The position numbers were made by a program, and so were the translations under genes. The notes beneath the pieces were generated by a model that worked only from the letters and a program-made list of their open reading frames with translations, made no database searches and had not been told where the DNA came from. Below, piece after piece: positions 53,984 through 62,121 of a stretch of DNA of 64,000 nt. Within the stretch, counting starts at the first letter, position 1; each line of letters begins with the position of its first letter. This DNA comes from Gammaproteobacteria bacterium (lineage in GTDB: Bacteria; Pseudomonadota; Gammaproteobacteria; SZUA-229), in contig JAGXGK010000015.1 of NCBI GenBank assembly GCA_024636785.1, positions 140,349-204,348 of the forward strand, in the 5' to 3' direction.

Positions 53984-55330
53984 ATGAGATTTAACAGCCT
54001 CAACGCCTGGCTGGAATGGCAGGCAACGCTTAATCCGGTCGAAATCGATCTGGGTCTGGAGCGTGTGGTCGAGGTTATGCAGCGCATGGGACTGGCGCGC
54101 GAATTTACCTGCCCACTGATTATGGTCGCGGGCACCAATGGCAAAGGTTCGGTGGTGAGCCTGCTGGCAGCGATGGCCCGCACTGCGGGTCTAAAGGTGG
54201 GCTGTTATACCTCGCCGCACATTATCAGTTATAACGAACGCATCACGCTCGACGGTGAAAATATCAATGATGACCGTTTATGTCAGGCGTTCGAGCGCAT
54301 CGATCAGGCTCGGGGTGAAGTCACGCTGACCTATTTTGAATTCGGTACCCTGGCGGCGATTGATATTTTCATGCACGCCGACATTGATCTGGTGATTATG
54401 GAGGTCGGTCTGGGCGGCAGGCTGGATGCGGTGAATGTCATGGAGCCGGATGTTTCGGTAATCACCTCGATTGCGCTGGATCACACCGACTGGCTGGGCG
54501 ATAACCGCGAAGCCATTGCCCTGGAAAAGGCCGGTATCATGCGCGCGCAGAAACCGGTGATCTGCGGCGAGAGCGACGCCCCGGCAACACTGCTGGAGGC
54601 GGCAGCGCAAAAATCAGCACAGCTATTTCAGCTGGGAGAACATTACCGGATCGAAGCTTCATCGCCCGATAGCTGGAACCTGATCAGCCCGCTGGGTGAT
54701 ATTCACGATCTACCCGCACCCGCGCTGCACGGTGAATTTCAGCTCGGCAATGCCGCCACCGCGATTCTGGCGCTACAGGCGATGGCATCAAGAGTGGCAT
54801 CAAAGCTGACCATCACCCCGGCAGACATGCGCCGGGGTTTGCAGCAAGCGCGCCTGCGCGGCCGCTTTGAAACCCTGCACCGGCAGCCGCAGGTGATTGT
54901 CGATGTTGCGCACAATCCGCACGCCGTGGCCTCGCTGGTCGCGCAGTTGCAGACGCAGCGCATCGAAGGCTCGACTCGTATCGTGCTGGCCATGCTGGCG
55001 GACAAACCTGTCAATGAGGTGATTGAATTGCTACTGCCGATTGCCGACGACTGGTATTGTGCGGGTCTGGAAGAAAATCCCAGGGGCTTACCGGCTGCAA
55101 CCATGGCCGGAAAGATCAGGCAAAAATTAAACAGCTCTGCGCGGCTTACTCAGCCGCCCGCTGATGTTAAACTTTGCGCTGAGTTAACGGTGCAAGCCGC
55201 CATTGAAGCGGCTCTACGCGATGCAAAACCTGAGGATAGAATTATTATCCTGGGCTCTTTTTACACAGTCGCTGCAGCGATAGATTATTTCTCCCGAATG
55301 GCAATGCTAAATCATCAAGCTGAATCATAA
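53984..55330 (+). CDS. folC: Dihydrofolate synthase / folylpolyglutamate synthase
   Basis: Adds glutamate to dihydropteroate and to folates. The 448-residue Mur-ligase-like protein has the ATP loop IMVAGTNGKGSVVSLLAAMA, followed by KVGCYTSPHIISYNERI and IDLVIMEVGLGGRLDAVNV, EPDVSVITSIALDHTDWLG and the C-terminal VDVAHNPHAVASLV. It follows accD as in Pseudomonas, but with MITE C in between, so expression may have its own promoter or depend on read-through. The dedD-like gene starts 8 bases after its stop. Confidence 0.95.
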   Translation: MRFNSLNAWLEWQATLNPVEIDLGLERVVEVMQRMGLAREFTCPLIMVAGTNGKGSVVSLLAAMARTAGLKVGCYTSPHIISYNERITLDGENINDDRLCQAFERIDQARGEVTLTYFEFGTLAAIDIFMHADIDLVIMEVGLGGRLDAVNVMEPDVSVITSIALDHTDWLGDNREAIALEKAGIMRAQKPVICGESDAPATLLEAAAQKSAQLFQLGEHYRIEASSPDSWNLISPLGDIHDLPAPALHGEFQLGNAATAILALQAMASRVASKLTITPADMRRGLQQARLRGRFETLHRQPQVIVDVAHNPHAVASLVAQLQTQRIEGSTRIVLAMLADKPVNEVIELLLPIADDWYCAGLEENPRGLPAATMAGKIRQKLNSSARLTQPPADVKLCAELTVQAAIEAALRDAKPEDRIIILGSFYTVAAAIDYFSRMAMLNHQAES

Positions 55331-55338
55331 TTAGGAAT

Positions 55339-55821
55339 ATGGATAAAATACTTCAACAACGTCTGGTAGGTGCCGTGGTGCTGGTGGCACTGGGCGTCAT
55401 TCTGCTTCCGGCGTTACTGGACGGCAATGGTTATAGTTCACGCCATGACCGTAACATACAGATTCCCGCCAAACCTCAGTTCACCATCGTCGAAGAGGAG
55501 AAGCTCGAGCCTGCGGTGATACCAACCCCGATGGATGCGAGACGGGAAACGCTGGATCTGGCCAGTGAGGGTCCGCCCGAGCCGATCCAGTCCTGGACAT
55601 TACAGGTTGGCACCTTCAGTCAGGAAGACAATGCTCTGGCCTTCCGTACCACTCTGCGCAAACAGGGCTATACCGCTTATCTCGAAAGTAGCCGCAGCAA
55701 CGGAGAGAAAAGTTACCGGGTCTTTATCGGCCCCGAGCTGGAAATAGCTCAGCTGGAAAAAATCAAGGCGAAGCTTAAGGCTGAAAAAAACATTGATGCC
55801 TTCATGCTCCGCCATCCCTGA
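55339..55821 (+). CDS. dedD: SPOR-domain cell-division protein (DedD-like)
   Basis: 160-residue bitopic protein. N-terminal TM helix LVGAVVLVALGVILLPALL (residues 8-27) is followed by a Pro/Glu-rich linker and a C-terminal SPOR domain (WTLQVGTFSQEDNALAFRTTLRKQGYTAYLE...YRVFIGPELEIAQLEKIKAKL) that binds denuded septal glycan. Gene order folC-dedD-cvpA-purF is the same as in E. coli and Pseudomonas, which supports the name. It is shorter than E. coli DedD, mainly in the linker. Confidence 0.92.
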   Translation: MDKILQQRLVGAVVLVALGVILLPALLDGNGYSSRHDRNIQIPAKPQFTIVEEEKLEPAVIPTPMDARRETLDLASEGPPEPIQSWTLQVGTFSQEDNALAFRTTLRKQGYTAYLESSRSNGEKSYRVFIGPELEIAQLEKIKAKLKAEKNIDAFMLRHP

Positions 55822-55934
55822 AAAATCATCGCTGACAATCACACCTATGCAAGCTAAGGCAGAGCGTTTTTTGAGTATATTCAGCTTATTCATATGCGTA
55901 TAATGAGCCTCTTTCCAGGAGACACCAGAGCACC

Positions 55935-56429
55935 ATGACCGTTGTTGATGTGATCATCCTTTTCGTGATCTTTCTGTCGGCGCTATTCAGTTTGATGCGC
56001 GGCTTTGTCAAAGAGGCCATATCGCTCACCACCTGGCTGATGGCGATCTGGATATCCGCCACTTTTGCGCCCCGTCTGGCCGCGCTTCTGCCCGTGGACA
56101 TCGAATCCGAAGCGGTGCGTCTGGCGCTGGGTTTTGGTCTGTTATTTATACTTACGCTGATGTTCGGTGCGCTGGTGAATTTCATCGTCGCCCAATTTGT
56201 AAAAAAGACAGGGCTGTCGGGCGCTGATCGTATCTTCGGCGTGCTCTTTGGTTTTCTGCGCGGTATATTAATTATCCTGGTCTTTGTAGTGGTCGGCAGC
56301 ATGACGCCACTGCCCGAACAGGACTGGTGGCAGTCATCGGATTTGCTGGGACGCTTTGAAAAACTCACCCTTATGTTAAAACCCTATTTTCCGGAAAATA
56401 TATTATCTTCCGGAGGGACGATAAAATAA
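55935..56429 (+). CDS. cvpA: CvpA family membrane protein
   Basis: 164-residue membrane protein with four helices: [58 protein letters not shown] and [19 protein letters not shown]. CvpA was named for colicin V export and is linked in E. coli to bile and envelope stress; the molecular function is not settled. The gene is immediately upstream of purF; its own last codons contain the GGAGGG that probably serves as the purF ribosome site. Confidence 0.93.
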   Translation: MTVVDVIILFVIFLSALFSLMRGFVKEAISLTTWLMAIWISATFAPRLAALLPVDIESEAVRLALGFGLLFILTLMFGALVNFIVAQFVKKTGLSGADRIFGVLFGFLRGILIILVFVVVGSMTPLPEQDWWQSSDLLGRFEKLTLMLKPYFPENILSSGGTIK

Positions 56430-56431
56430 TT

Positions 56432-57934
56432 ATGTGTGGTATCGCTGGTATCGTTAGTCATTCACCGGTCAATATTGATCTGTACGAATCCCTGTCTGTT
56501 TTGCAGCATCGAGGTCAGGATGCCGCCGGCATCGTCACCTGTGATCAGGGCCGCTTTTACATGCGCAAAGCAAACGGTCTGGTGCGTGATGTTTTCTACA
56601 GTCAGCACATCAAAAAGCTGATCGGTAACATGGGTATCGCGCATGTGCGTTATCCCACCGCCGGCTGTTCATCCTCGCTGGAGGCGCAGCCCTTTTACGT
56701 TAACTCCCCGTACGGCATTGCCCTGGCGCACAACGGTAATCTCACCAATACCGAAGCGCTAAAAGAAGAGCTGTTCATGGAAGATCTGCGCCACCTCAAT
56801 ACTGAATCTGACACCGAAGCGCTGCTCAATGTGTTCGCACATGAACTGGCCACTCTGGCCAGACCGGCTTTTGATCGCGATGCAATTTTCAAGGCCGTCT
56901 CCGCCGTGCACCGTCGTTGCCGGGGCGGCTACGCCGTCATCGCCATGATCGTAGGCAAGGGCATACTGGCCTTTCGTGATCCTAACGGCATTCGCCCGGT
57001 CGTATACGGCAAGCGTGAAACTAAAGCCGGTGTGGAATATATGGTGGCCTCCGAAAGCGTGGCCTTGCAGGCACAGGGTTTTGAGCTGGTACGCGATCTG
57101 GCACCGGGTGAAGCCGTCTTCATTGACCAGGACTGCCAGTTATACAGCCAGCAATGCGCCGAAAATCCCAAGCTGGTGCCGTGCATTTTTGAGTATGTCT
57201 ATTTCGCCCGGCCCGATTCCATTATTGATAACGTCTCGGTCTACAAGGCGCGTTTGCGCATGGGTAAAACGCTGGTGCAAAAAATCCTGCGTGAGCGCCC
57301 CGATCACGACATCGATGTGGTCATTCCTATTCCCGATACCAGTCGCAGCACCGCGCTGGAAGTGGCCTATCACCTTAATGTGAAATACCGCGAAGGCTTC
57401 ATTAAAAATCGCTACATTGGCCGTACCTTCATCATGCCGGGCCAGCAGGAGCGCAAGAAATCCGTGCGCCAGAAACTCAACCCCATCGGTCTGGAATTCT
57501 CGGGCAAAAACGTATTGCTGGTCGATGATTCAATTGTGCGTGGCACCACCTCCAAACAGATTATTCAGATGGCACGCGAAGCGGGCGCGAAAAAAGTTTA
57601 TATGGCCTCAGCAGCGCCACCGGTGCGTTACCCCAATGTCTATGGCATCGACATGCCGGCACCGGAAGAGTTTGTCGCCCATAACCGCACCGTGGAAGAA
57701 ATCGGCGAACTGATCGGTGCCGACTGGCTGATTTATCAGGATCTGGAAGACCTGGTGGCAGCGGTCAACAAAGGCAATAAAACGCTTAGTGAATTTGACT
57801 GCTCCTGCTTTGATGGCAAGTACATCACCAATGATATTGACAGTAAATATTTCCGCCGACTACAGGACAAACGCAACGACGCCGCAAAACAGGATGTGGA
57901 AGACAGAAGTGCGTCTGAAACTGTCGAGCTGTGA
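56432..57934 (+). CDS. purF: Amidophosphoribosyltransferase
   Basis: First committed step of purine synthesis: PRPP + glutamine to phosphoribosylamine. The 500-residue protein starts MCGIAGIV, with Cys as N-terminal nucleophile after Met removal, so there is no propeptide. The glutaminase half has [13 protein letters not shown]; the PRTase half has the PRPP loop [18 protein letters not shown]. The C-terminus contains [18 protein letters not shown]. Start is 2 bases after cvpA, consistent with coupling. Confidence 0.97.
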   Translation: MCGIAGIVSHSPVNIDLYESLSVLQHRGQDAAGIVTCDQGRFYMRKANGLVRDVFYSQHIKKLIGNMGIAHVRYPTAGCSSSLEAQPFYVNSPYGIALAHNGNLTNTEALKEELFMEDLRHLNTESDTEALLNVFAHELATLARPAFDRDAIFKAVSAVHRRCRGGYAVIAMIVGKGILAFRDPNGIRPVVYGKRETKAGVEYMVASESVALQAQGFELVRDLAPGEAVFIDQDCQLYSQQCAENPKLVPCIFEYVYFARPDSIIDNVSVYKARLRMGKTLVQKILRERPDHDIDVVIPIPDTSRSTALEVAYHLNVKYREGFIKNRYIGRTFIMPGQQERKKSVRQKLNPIGLEFSGKNVLLVDDSIVRGTTSKQIIQMAREAGAKKVYMASAAPPVRYPNVYGIDMPAPEEFVAHNRTVEEIGELIGADWLIYQDLEDLVAAVNKGNKTLSEFDCSCFDGKYITNDIDSKYFRRLQDKRNDAAKQDVEDRSASETVEL

Positions 57935-57940
57935 GATTCT

Positions 57941-58122
57941 CGAATGAGCGCAGATGAAATGAAAAATCTTTAAAAATGTCCGCGAAGGACGCGAAAAAAA
58001 CAAAAGCATATATGGTTTATGCGCCGCAGGCGCACAGGTCGGCATTGCTTTTATCCGCGTTCATCTGCGTTCATCTGTGGACTAATTAATTTTTTGACCT
58101 TTTCGCGTTTTTCGCGGACAAT
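57941..58122. repeat. Interspersed CGCGAAGGACGCGAAAA repeat, inverted pair (element P3)
   Basis: TGTCCGCGAAGGACGCGAAA (57977) pairs with TTTCGCGTTTTTCGCGGACA (58101-58120), 21 bp with few mismatches. Outside this is a second pair around GAGCGCAGATGAA (about 57952) and TTCATCTGCGTTCATC (about 58057). The element fills the gap between the convergent purF and the 111-residue gene. Confidence 0.75.
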
Positions 58123-58157
58123 GTGTTTTCTATCCGTAGTGTTCCAATAATCAAAAC

Positions 58158-58493
58158 TCATTCCTGCACAATTCTAATTTCTGTTTCAGCCGTTAACTTG
58201 TCGATTAAAAACAGCATTTCACCATAAGCGTTGACCAGCATGGGGTCATCACCGCAGCCGCAACAGATCACAATCTCGGTAAAGAAAATACCCGCCAGCA
58301 CCTGAATGTGCCCGTCCTGATCAGTCACCCGTAATATGGTGGCTGTTATTGCTTCATCGCTGACGTAGCCGCCCTGGTTAGTGGCGCTCTCCAACGGCAA
58401 CAATTTCCGCTCGCACTGTTCAATCGCCGCTTTTACCCGGCGCGAGAATTCTTTTGAAGGGTAATGGCTGAGGCATTGTGAAAAATCAATCAT
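58158..58493 (-). CDS. Hypothetical protein, 111 residues
   Basis: Soluble 111-residue protein (MIDFSQCLSHYPSKEFSRRV...EIRIVQE). The C-terminal half contains ICCGCGDDPMLVN, a tight Cys cluster that could bind a metal. The N-terminal half has CERKLLPLESATNQGGYVSDEA. I do not recognise the family. It is convergent to purF and divergent from the L,D-transpeptidase gene; MITE B lies just upstream of its start, where its promoter should be. Confidence 0.65.
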   Translation of the reverse strand: MIDFSQCLSHYPSKEFSRRVKAAIEQCERKLLPLESATNQGGYVSDEAITATILRVTDQDGHIQVLAGIFFTEIVICCGCGDDPMLVNAYGEMLFLIDKLTAETEIRIVQE

Positions 58494-58529
58494 AATAATG
58501 TGGACAGTGTTATAGCTTTTATGGAGTGA

Positions 58530-58697
58530 CCAGGAGGCTGTCGGGCTTAGGGGGGATTGAAGCGAGGGAGTGGGAGAGTGAGCACACTATTCCCGATTTT
58601 GAGGCGCATAGTTATTCTACGCAACGAAAAATCAGGGAGATTTGGGTCGCTCTCCCGCTTCCGCAGCCAATTCATCCTAAATCCGACGGCCTCCTGG
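58530..58697. mobile_element. MITE-like palindromic element B
   Basis: 168 bp bounded by CCAGGAGGCTGTCGGGCTTA and, inward from the right, CCAGGAGGCCGTCGGATTTA. The palindrome continues inward (GGGAGAGTGAGC and GGGAGAGCGACC) to a central stem around GCGCATAGTTATTCTACGC. No gene: the 65-codon frame in the track is the element itself. Its centre TTTGAGGCGCATAGTT matches MITE C (TTTGAGGCGAATAGTT). Confidence 0.87.
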
Positions 58698-58763
58698 CAT
58701 TGATTAACGGGCTGACTATGTAATACTAATCGCCCGCAGGATTTTTAACTTACAGGCAGAACC

Positions 58764-59246
58764 ATGAACTCCATACATATTAGCATCAAAGACCAGTTAT
58801 TAACCCTGCGAGATGAAGCCGGGCAGGAGCTGCACCGCTATCCGGTCTCAACCTCAAAGTATGGCACCGGTGCACGCAATGACAGTAATCAGACGCCATT
58901 AGGGCTGCATCGCATCAAGGATAAAATTGGCGGTGCCATGCCGGTCAACGAAGTCTTCATCGGCCGCATGCCGCACGGCAATCTGGAAGAGTGTATCGAG
59001 GCCGGGGTCGAGCTGCCCGAGGACGTTATCACCAGCCGCATCATGTGGCTGGAGGGCATGGAGCCGGGCAGAAATCAGGGCGGATATGTAGACAGTTATC
59101 AGCGATACATATACATTCACGGTACCAGCGACGAAGACAGCATCGGCACACCGGCATCGATAGGCTGCATCCGCATGCTGAATAAAGATGTGGTGGAACT
59201 GTTCAGGCTGGTTGAGCCGGGTACTGAAGTGATGATTGAGGAATAA
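58764..59246 (+). CDS. L,D-transpeptidase (YkuD domain)
   Basis: 160-residue YkuD-domain protein. The catalytic signature is YIYIHGTSDEDSIGTPASIGCIRM, with His in HGT and the nucleophile Cys in SIGCIRM. The N-terminus (MNSIHISIKDQLLTLRDEAGQE) has no signal peptide, and the domain occupies the whole protein, as in a cytoplasmic or leaderless group of L,D-transpeptidase-like proteins (ErfK/YcfS-like). The substrate may be a peptidoglycan peptide, but without export that is uncertain. It ends 4 bases before metZ and supplies GAGGAA as its ribosome site. Confidence 0.87.
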   Translation: MNSIHISIKDQLLTLRDEAGQELHRYPVSTSKYGTGARNDSNQTPLGLHRIKDKIGGAMPVNEVFIGRMPHGNLEECIEAGVELPEDVITSRIMWLEGMEPGRNQGGYVDSYQRYIYIHGTSDEDSIGTPASIGCIRMLNKDVVELFRLVEPGTEVMIEE

Positions 59247-59250
59247 AAAA

Positions 59251-60435
59251 ATGAGCGATTATGTAGACGACGGCAATGACGGCTTTGCCACACGCGCGGT
59301 GCGTGCCGGGCAGGTGCGCACGCATGAAGGCGAACACGGCGAACCCATCTTCCCGACTTCGAGTTTTGTTTTCGCCTCCGCCGCCGAAGCCGCCGCCCGT
59401 TTCTCCGGTGAACAGCCGGGCAACATCTATTCGCGCTTCACCAATCCCACCGTGCGCACGTTTGAAGAGCGCCTGGCCTCGCTGGAAGGTGCTGAACGCT
59501 GCGTCGCCACCGCCTCGGGCATGTCGGCGATCACCAGCACCTTTCTCGGCCTGTTGAGCGCGGGCGATCACATCGTCTCTTCGCGCAGCATCTTTGGCAC
59601 CACCACGGTTCTGTTCACCAGCTTCATGGCCAAACTCGGCATCGCCACCACCTTTGTCGATCTGCCCGACCTCAATGCCTGGGAAACAGCGATCACGCCC
59701 AAAACCAGATTGCTGTTTCTGGAAACCCCCTCCAACCCGTTACTCGATCTGGTGGATATCAAAGCGCTCGCTGAAATCGCGCACCGCAAAGACTGTCTGC
59801 TGGTGGTCGATAACTGCCTGTGCACCCCCGCGCTGCAACAACCGCTGGCACTGGGTGCCGACATCATTATTCACTCCGCCACCAAATACATCGACGGCCA
59901 GGGTCGCTGCATGGGTGGCGCAGTCTGCGGCACGCATGAAATAGTCGGCGGCGGCGTCTACGGATTTTTGCGCTCCGCCGGTCCCACCATGAGCGCGTTC
60001 AACGCCTGGGTGTTTTTAAAAGGGCTGGAAACACTGCAACTGCGCATGAAAGCCCATTGCGAAAATGCACAGGCACTGGCCGAATGGCTGGAACAGCAGC
60101 CCAACGTGAAACGAGTCTATTATCCCGGTCTGCCCAGCCATTCTCAGCACATGCTGGCCAAACGCCAGCAGAGCGGTTTCGGTGGTCTGGTCTCCTTTGA
60201 ATTAAACGGTGGCAAGGAAGAGGGCTGGAAGTTGATCGATGCCACGAAGATGGTTTCCATCACCGCTAATCTGGGCGACACCAAAACCACGATCACGCAT
60301 CCGGCCACGACCACGCATGGGCGGTTAACACCCGAACAAAAACAGGAAGCGGGGATTTCAGATGCTTTGATTCGAGTCGCTGTGGGGCTGGAGGATATTG
60401 AGGATATTAAGGCGGATTTAGCGAGAGGCATGTAA
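59251..60435 (+). CDS. metZ: O-succinylhomoserine sulfhydrylase
   Basis: PLP enzyme of the Cys/Met metabolism family that makes homocysteine directly from O-succinylhomoserine and sulfide. The 394-residue protein starts at ATG 59251 (MSDYVDDGNDGFATRAVRAG; the track start is a TTG 15 bases upstream). It has EPIFPTSSFVFASAAEAA, TASGMSAITSTFLGLLSAGDH and the PLP Lys in IIHSATKYIDGQGRCMGGA. Its place after purF matches the Pseudomonas metZ locus, which favours metZ over metB or metC. It closes the conserved block. Confidence 0.95.
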   Translation: MSDYVDDGNDGFATRAVRAGQVRTHEGEHGEPIFPTSSFVFASAAEAAARFSGEQPGNIYSRFTNPTVRTFEERLASLEGAERCVATASGMSAITSTFLGLLSAGDHIVSSRSIFGTTTVLFTSFMAKLGIATTFVDLPDLNAWETAITPKTRLLFLETPSNPLLDLVDIKALAEIAHRKDCLLVVDNCLCTPALQQPLALGADIIIHSATKYIDGQGRCMGGAVCGTHEIVGGGVYGFLRSAGPTMSAFNAWVFLKGLETLQLRMKAHCENAQALAEWLEQQPNVKRVYYPGLPSHSQHMLAKRQQSGFGGLVSFELNGGKEEGWKLIDATKMVSITANLGDTKTTITHPATTTHGRLTPEQKQEAGISDALIRVAVGLEDIEDIKADLARGM

Positions 60436-60599
60436 TTTTATTCGTCATGCCGGCGGCATGCTTTTGGCCGGAGTAGTGGTGCATGGATGCACCGTTATCG
60501 AATCTAAGGATGAAATCTACATTTGGGCTTTTGTAAAATACCAAGCCTTCTTCATAACTCATAACTTTGTGGGTAGTGGGTATTCGCACCCACGGGCGA

Positions 60600-60792
60600 G
60601 GTACTTTCTTTGTCAACAGCGACAAAGAAAGTACCCAAAGAAAACGCCGCCAAACACCTTGCCCCCAGAAAAGCGCTGGGGGTTCCCGAGCACTTCAACG
60701 TTGCCAACGGGTCGGCCTGACTCGCATCCATGCTCGACAGGCCTCACTTTGCCATCCATGGCAAAGTGACCCTACCAACGTTGAAGTGCTCG
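60600..60792. repeat. Cluster of perfect inverted repeats (candidate structured RNA or element)
   Basis: Four stems are visible. Hairpin 1 is GTACTTTCTTTGTC/GACAAAGAAAGTAC (60601-60634). Hairpin 2 is CCCCCAG/CTGGGGG (about 60662-60682). An outer 17-bp stem is CGAGCACTTCAACGTTG (60687-60703) with CAACGTTGAAGTGCTCG (60776-60792). It encloses hairpin 3, TCACTTTGCCAT/ATGGCAAAGTGA (60744-60769). All four are free of mismatches. Confidence 0.85.
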
Positions 60793-60812
60793 GCAAGGTG
60801 AATGGGGATTTT

Positions 60813-60843
60813 AAAAACGCTTTTCTATTTCATGCTAGCGCAT
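60813..60843. repeat. 31-bp dispersed repeat, copy 2
   Basis: Contains TTTCTATTTCATGCTAGCGC and matches 20334-20364 with three differences in 31 bp. Confidence 0.75.
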
Positions 60844-60963
60844 GAAGAGAAACACGGTGTAATGCTCTGCGTTTATTGTGCTCTACGTGCTATTATATTT
60901 AACAATTGACTATATTAGCAGTAAAAGTTAGTTTACATTTTCTTATAGGGTAAAAATACTGAA

Positions 60964-62121
60964 ATGTTAGTTTCAAGAATAACGTTAAAAAACTGGAGAA
61001 ATTTTCGAAAGCTTGATTTGGCTTTACGCGACAGGGTGTTTATTGTTGGGCCAAATGCTGCTGGTAAATCTAACTTATTAGATGTGTTTCGATTTTTACG
61101 AGATATAGCTAAGTCTGATGGTGGGGGGCTACAAAAGGCTGTCAAGGAAAGAGGTGGTGTTTCTAAAATTAGGAGCTTAGCTGCCCGTAGAGATCCCTTA
61201 ATTGAAATTGAAATAGTATTATCAGAAGCAGTTGATGATGTGCCATTGTGGAAATACTCAATAGGTATTCGGCAGGAAACAAGAGGATATAGGCAAGCTA
61301 CGTTAGATTATGAGCGTGTATGGAAAAATGGAAATCAGATACTAAATCGACCTGATAGTAATGATAGAAGCGATCCGGAAAGATTAAAACAAACATTTCT
61401 AGAGCAGGTAAACACGAATTCTGAATTCCGTGAAATACCAAAATATTTACAGTCAGTTACGTATCTCCATCTTGTGCCACAATTATTAAGATATGCGAGT
61501 TCTTTTAAAGGCTACACTTTAGAAGATGATCCATTTGGCCAGGGCTTTTTAGAAAGAGTAGCTAAGTGTCCATCAAGAACACAAAAATCAAGACTTTCTA
61601 AAATTGAAAATGCACTTAAGGTTGCCGTGCCTCAGTTACAACAACTTAAATTTGAGCGAGATGCTGAAACTGGTAGACCCCATCTCGCTGCCTTACATTC
61701 ACATTGGAGACCAAATGCAGGATGGCAGAGGGAGGATCAATTTTCTGACGGAACACTTAGATTAATTGGATTACTTTGGTCTTTGCTTGAAAGTGATTCA
61801 TTATTGCTACTAGAAGAGCCGGAGCTATCTTTAAATTCAGGGATAGTTTCAAAGTTAGCACCCTTAATATATAGGATGCAGAGACAAAGAAAAAGACAAG
61901 TTATTGTGAGTACTCATAGTGAAGCGTTACTCAGTGACGCAGGTATTGATGGTAGAGAAGTTTGTTTGCTAACTCCTAGTACTGAAGGTACAAGCGCAGA
62001 AGTAGCGGCCCAAGTTGATGATATTTTGGCGTTGCTTGATGCAGGTCTATCTGTAGGAGAAGTTGTTCTTCCGAGAACTATTCCTGAAGGAATAGAGCAG
62101 CTAGATATTTTTGATGAATAG
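60964..62121 (+). CDS. AAA/ABC-type ATPase, candidate defence protein
   Basis: 385-residue SMC/ABC-like ATPase (AAA_21 type). Walker A is VGPNAAGKSNLLDVFRFL near residue 33; the ABC signature region FSDGTLRLIGLLWSLLES leads straight into Walker B with catalytic Glu (SLLLLEEPELSLNS), and the H-motif is VIVSTHSEALLSDAG. The N-terminus (MLVSRITLKNWRNFRKLDL) is typical of OLD/RecF-like ATPases. The middle contains a helical insert. No nuclease domain is fused; the next gene, overlapping it by 8 bases, supplies a TOPRIM-like protein. The gene is AT-rich compared with the conserved block, suggesting recent transfer. Confidence 0.88.
   Translation: MLVSRITLKNWRNFRKLDLALRDRVFIVGPNAAGKSNLLDVFRFLRDIAKSDGGGLQKAVKERGGVSKIRSLAARRDPLIEIEIVLSEAVDDVPLWKYSIGIRQETRGYRQATLDYERVWKNGNQILNRPDSNDRSDPERLKQTFLEQVNTNSEFREIPKYLQSVTYLHLVPQLLRYASSFKGYTLEDDPFGQGFLERVAKCPSRTQKSRLSKIENALKVAVPQLQQLKFERDAETGRPHLAALHSHWRPNAGWQREDQFSDGTLRLIGLLWSLLESDSLLLLEEPELSLNSGIVSKLAPLIYRMQRQRKRQVIVSTHSEALLSDAGIDGREVCLLTPSTEGTSAEVAAQVDDILALLDAGLSVGEVVLPRTIPEGIEQLDIFDE

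Larger units (their letters stand above)
60436..60963. other. Structured intergenic region before the accessory genes
   Basis: A 528-base gap without genes. Part 60600-60792 is a set of perfect hairpins (annotated separately), followed by copy 2 of the 31-bp repeat (60813-60843). The last 60 bases are AT-rich and include TTGACT (60906), a candidate -35 box for the ATPase gene. The track ORFs at 60458 and 60567 run through the inverted repeats and are not plausible proteins. Confidence 0.6.

Noticed and set aside
58526-58723. 65-codon ORF upstream of the L,D-transpeptidase gene
   Set aside because: It lies entirely on MITE B and reads through its inverted repeats.
60458-60845. Two overlapping ORFs (103 and 92 codons) before the ATPase gene
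   Set aside because: They run through perfect hairpins, and their composition reflects the palindromes.
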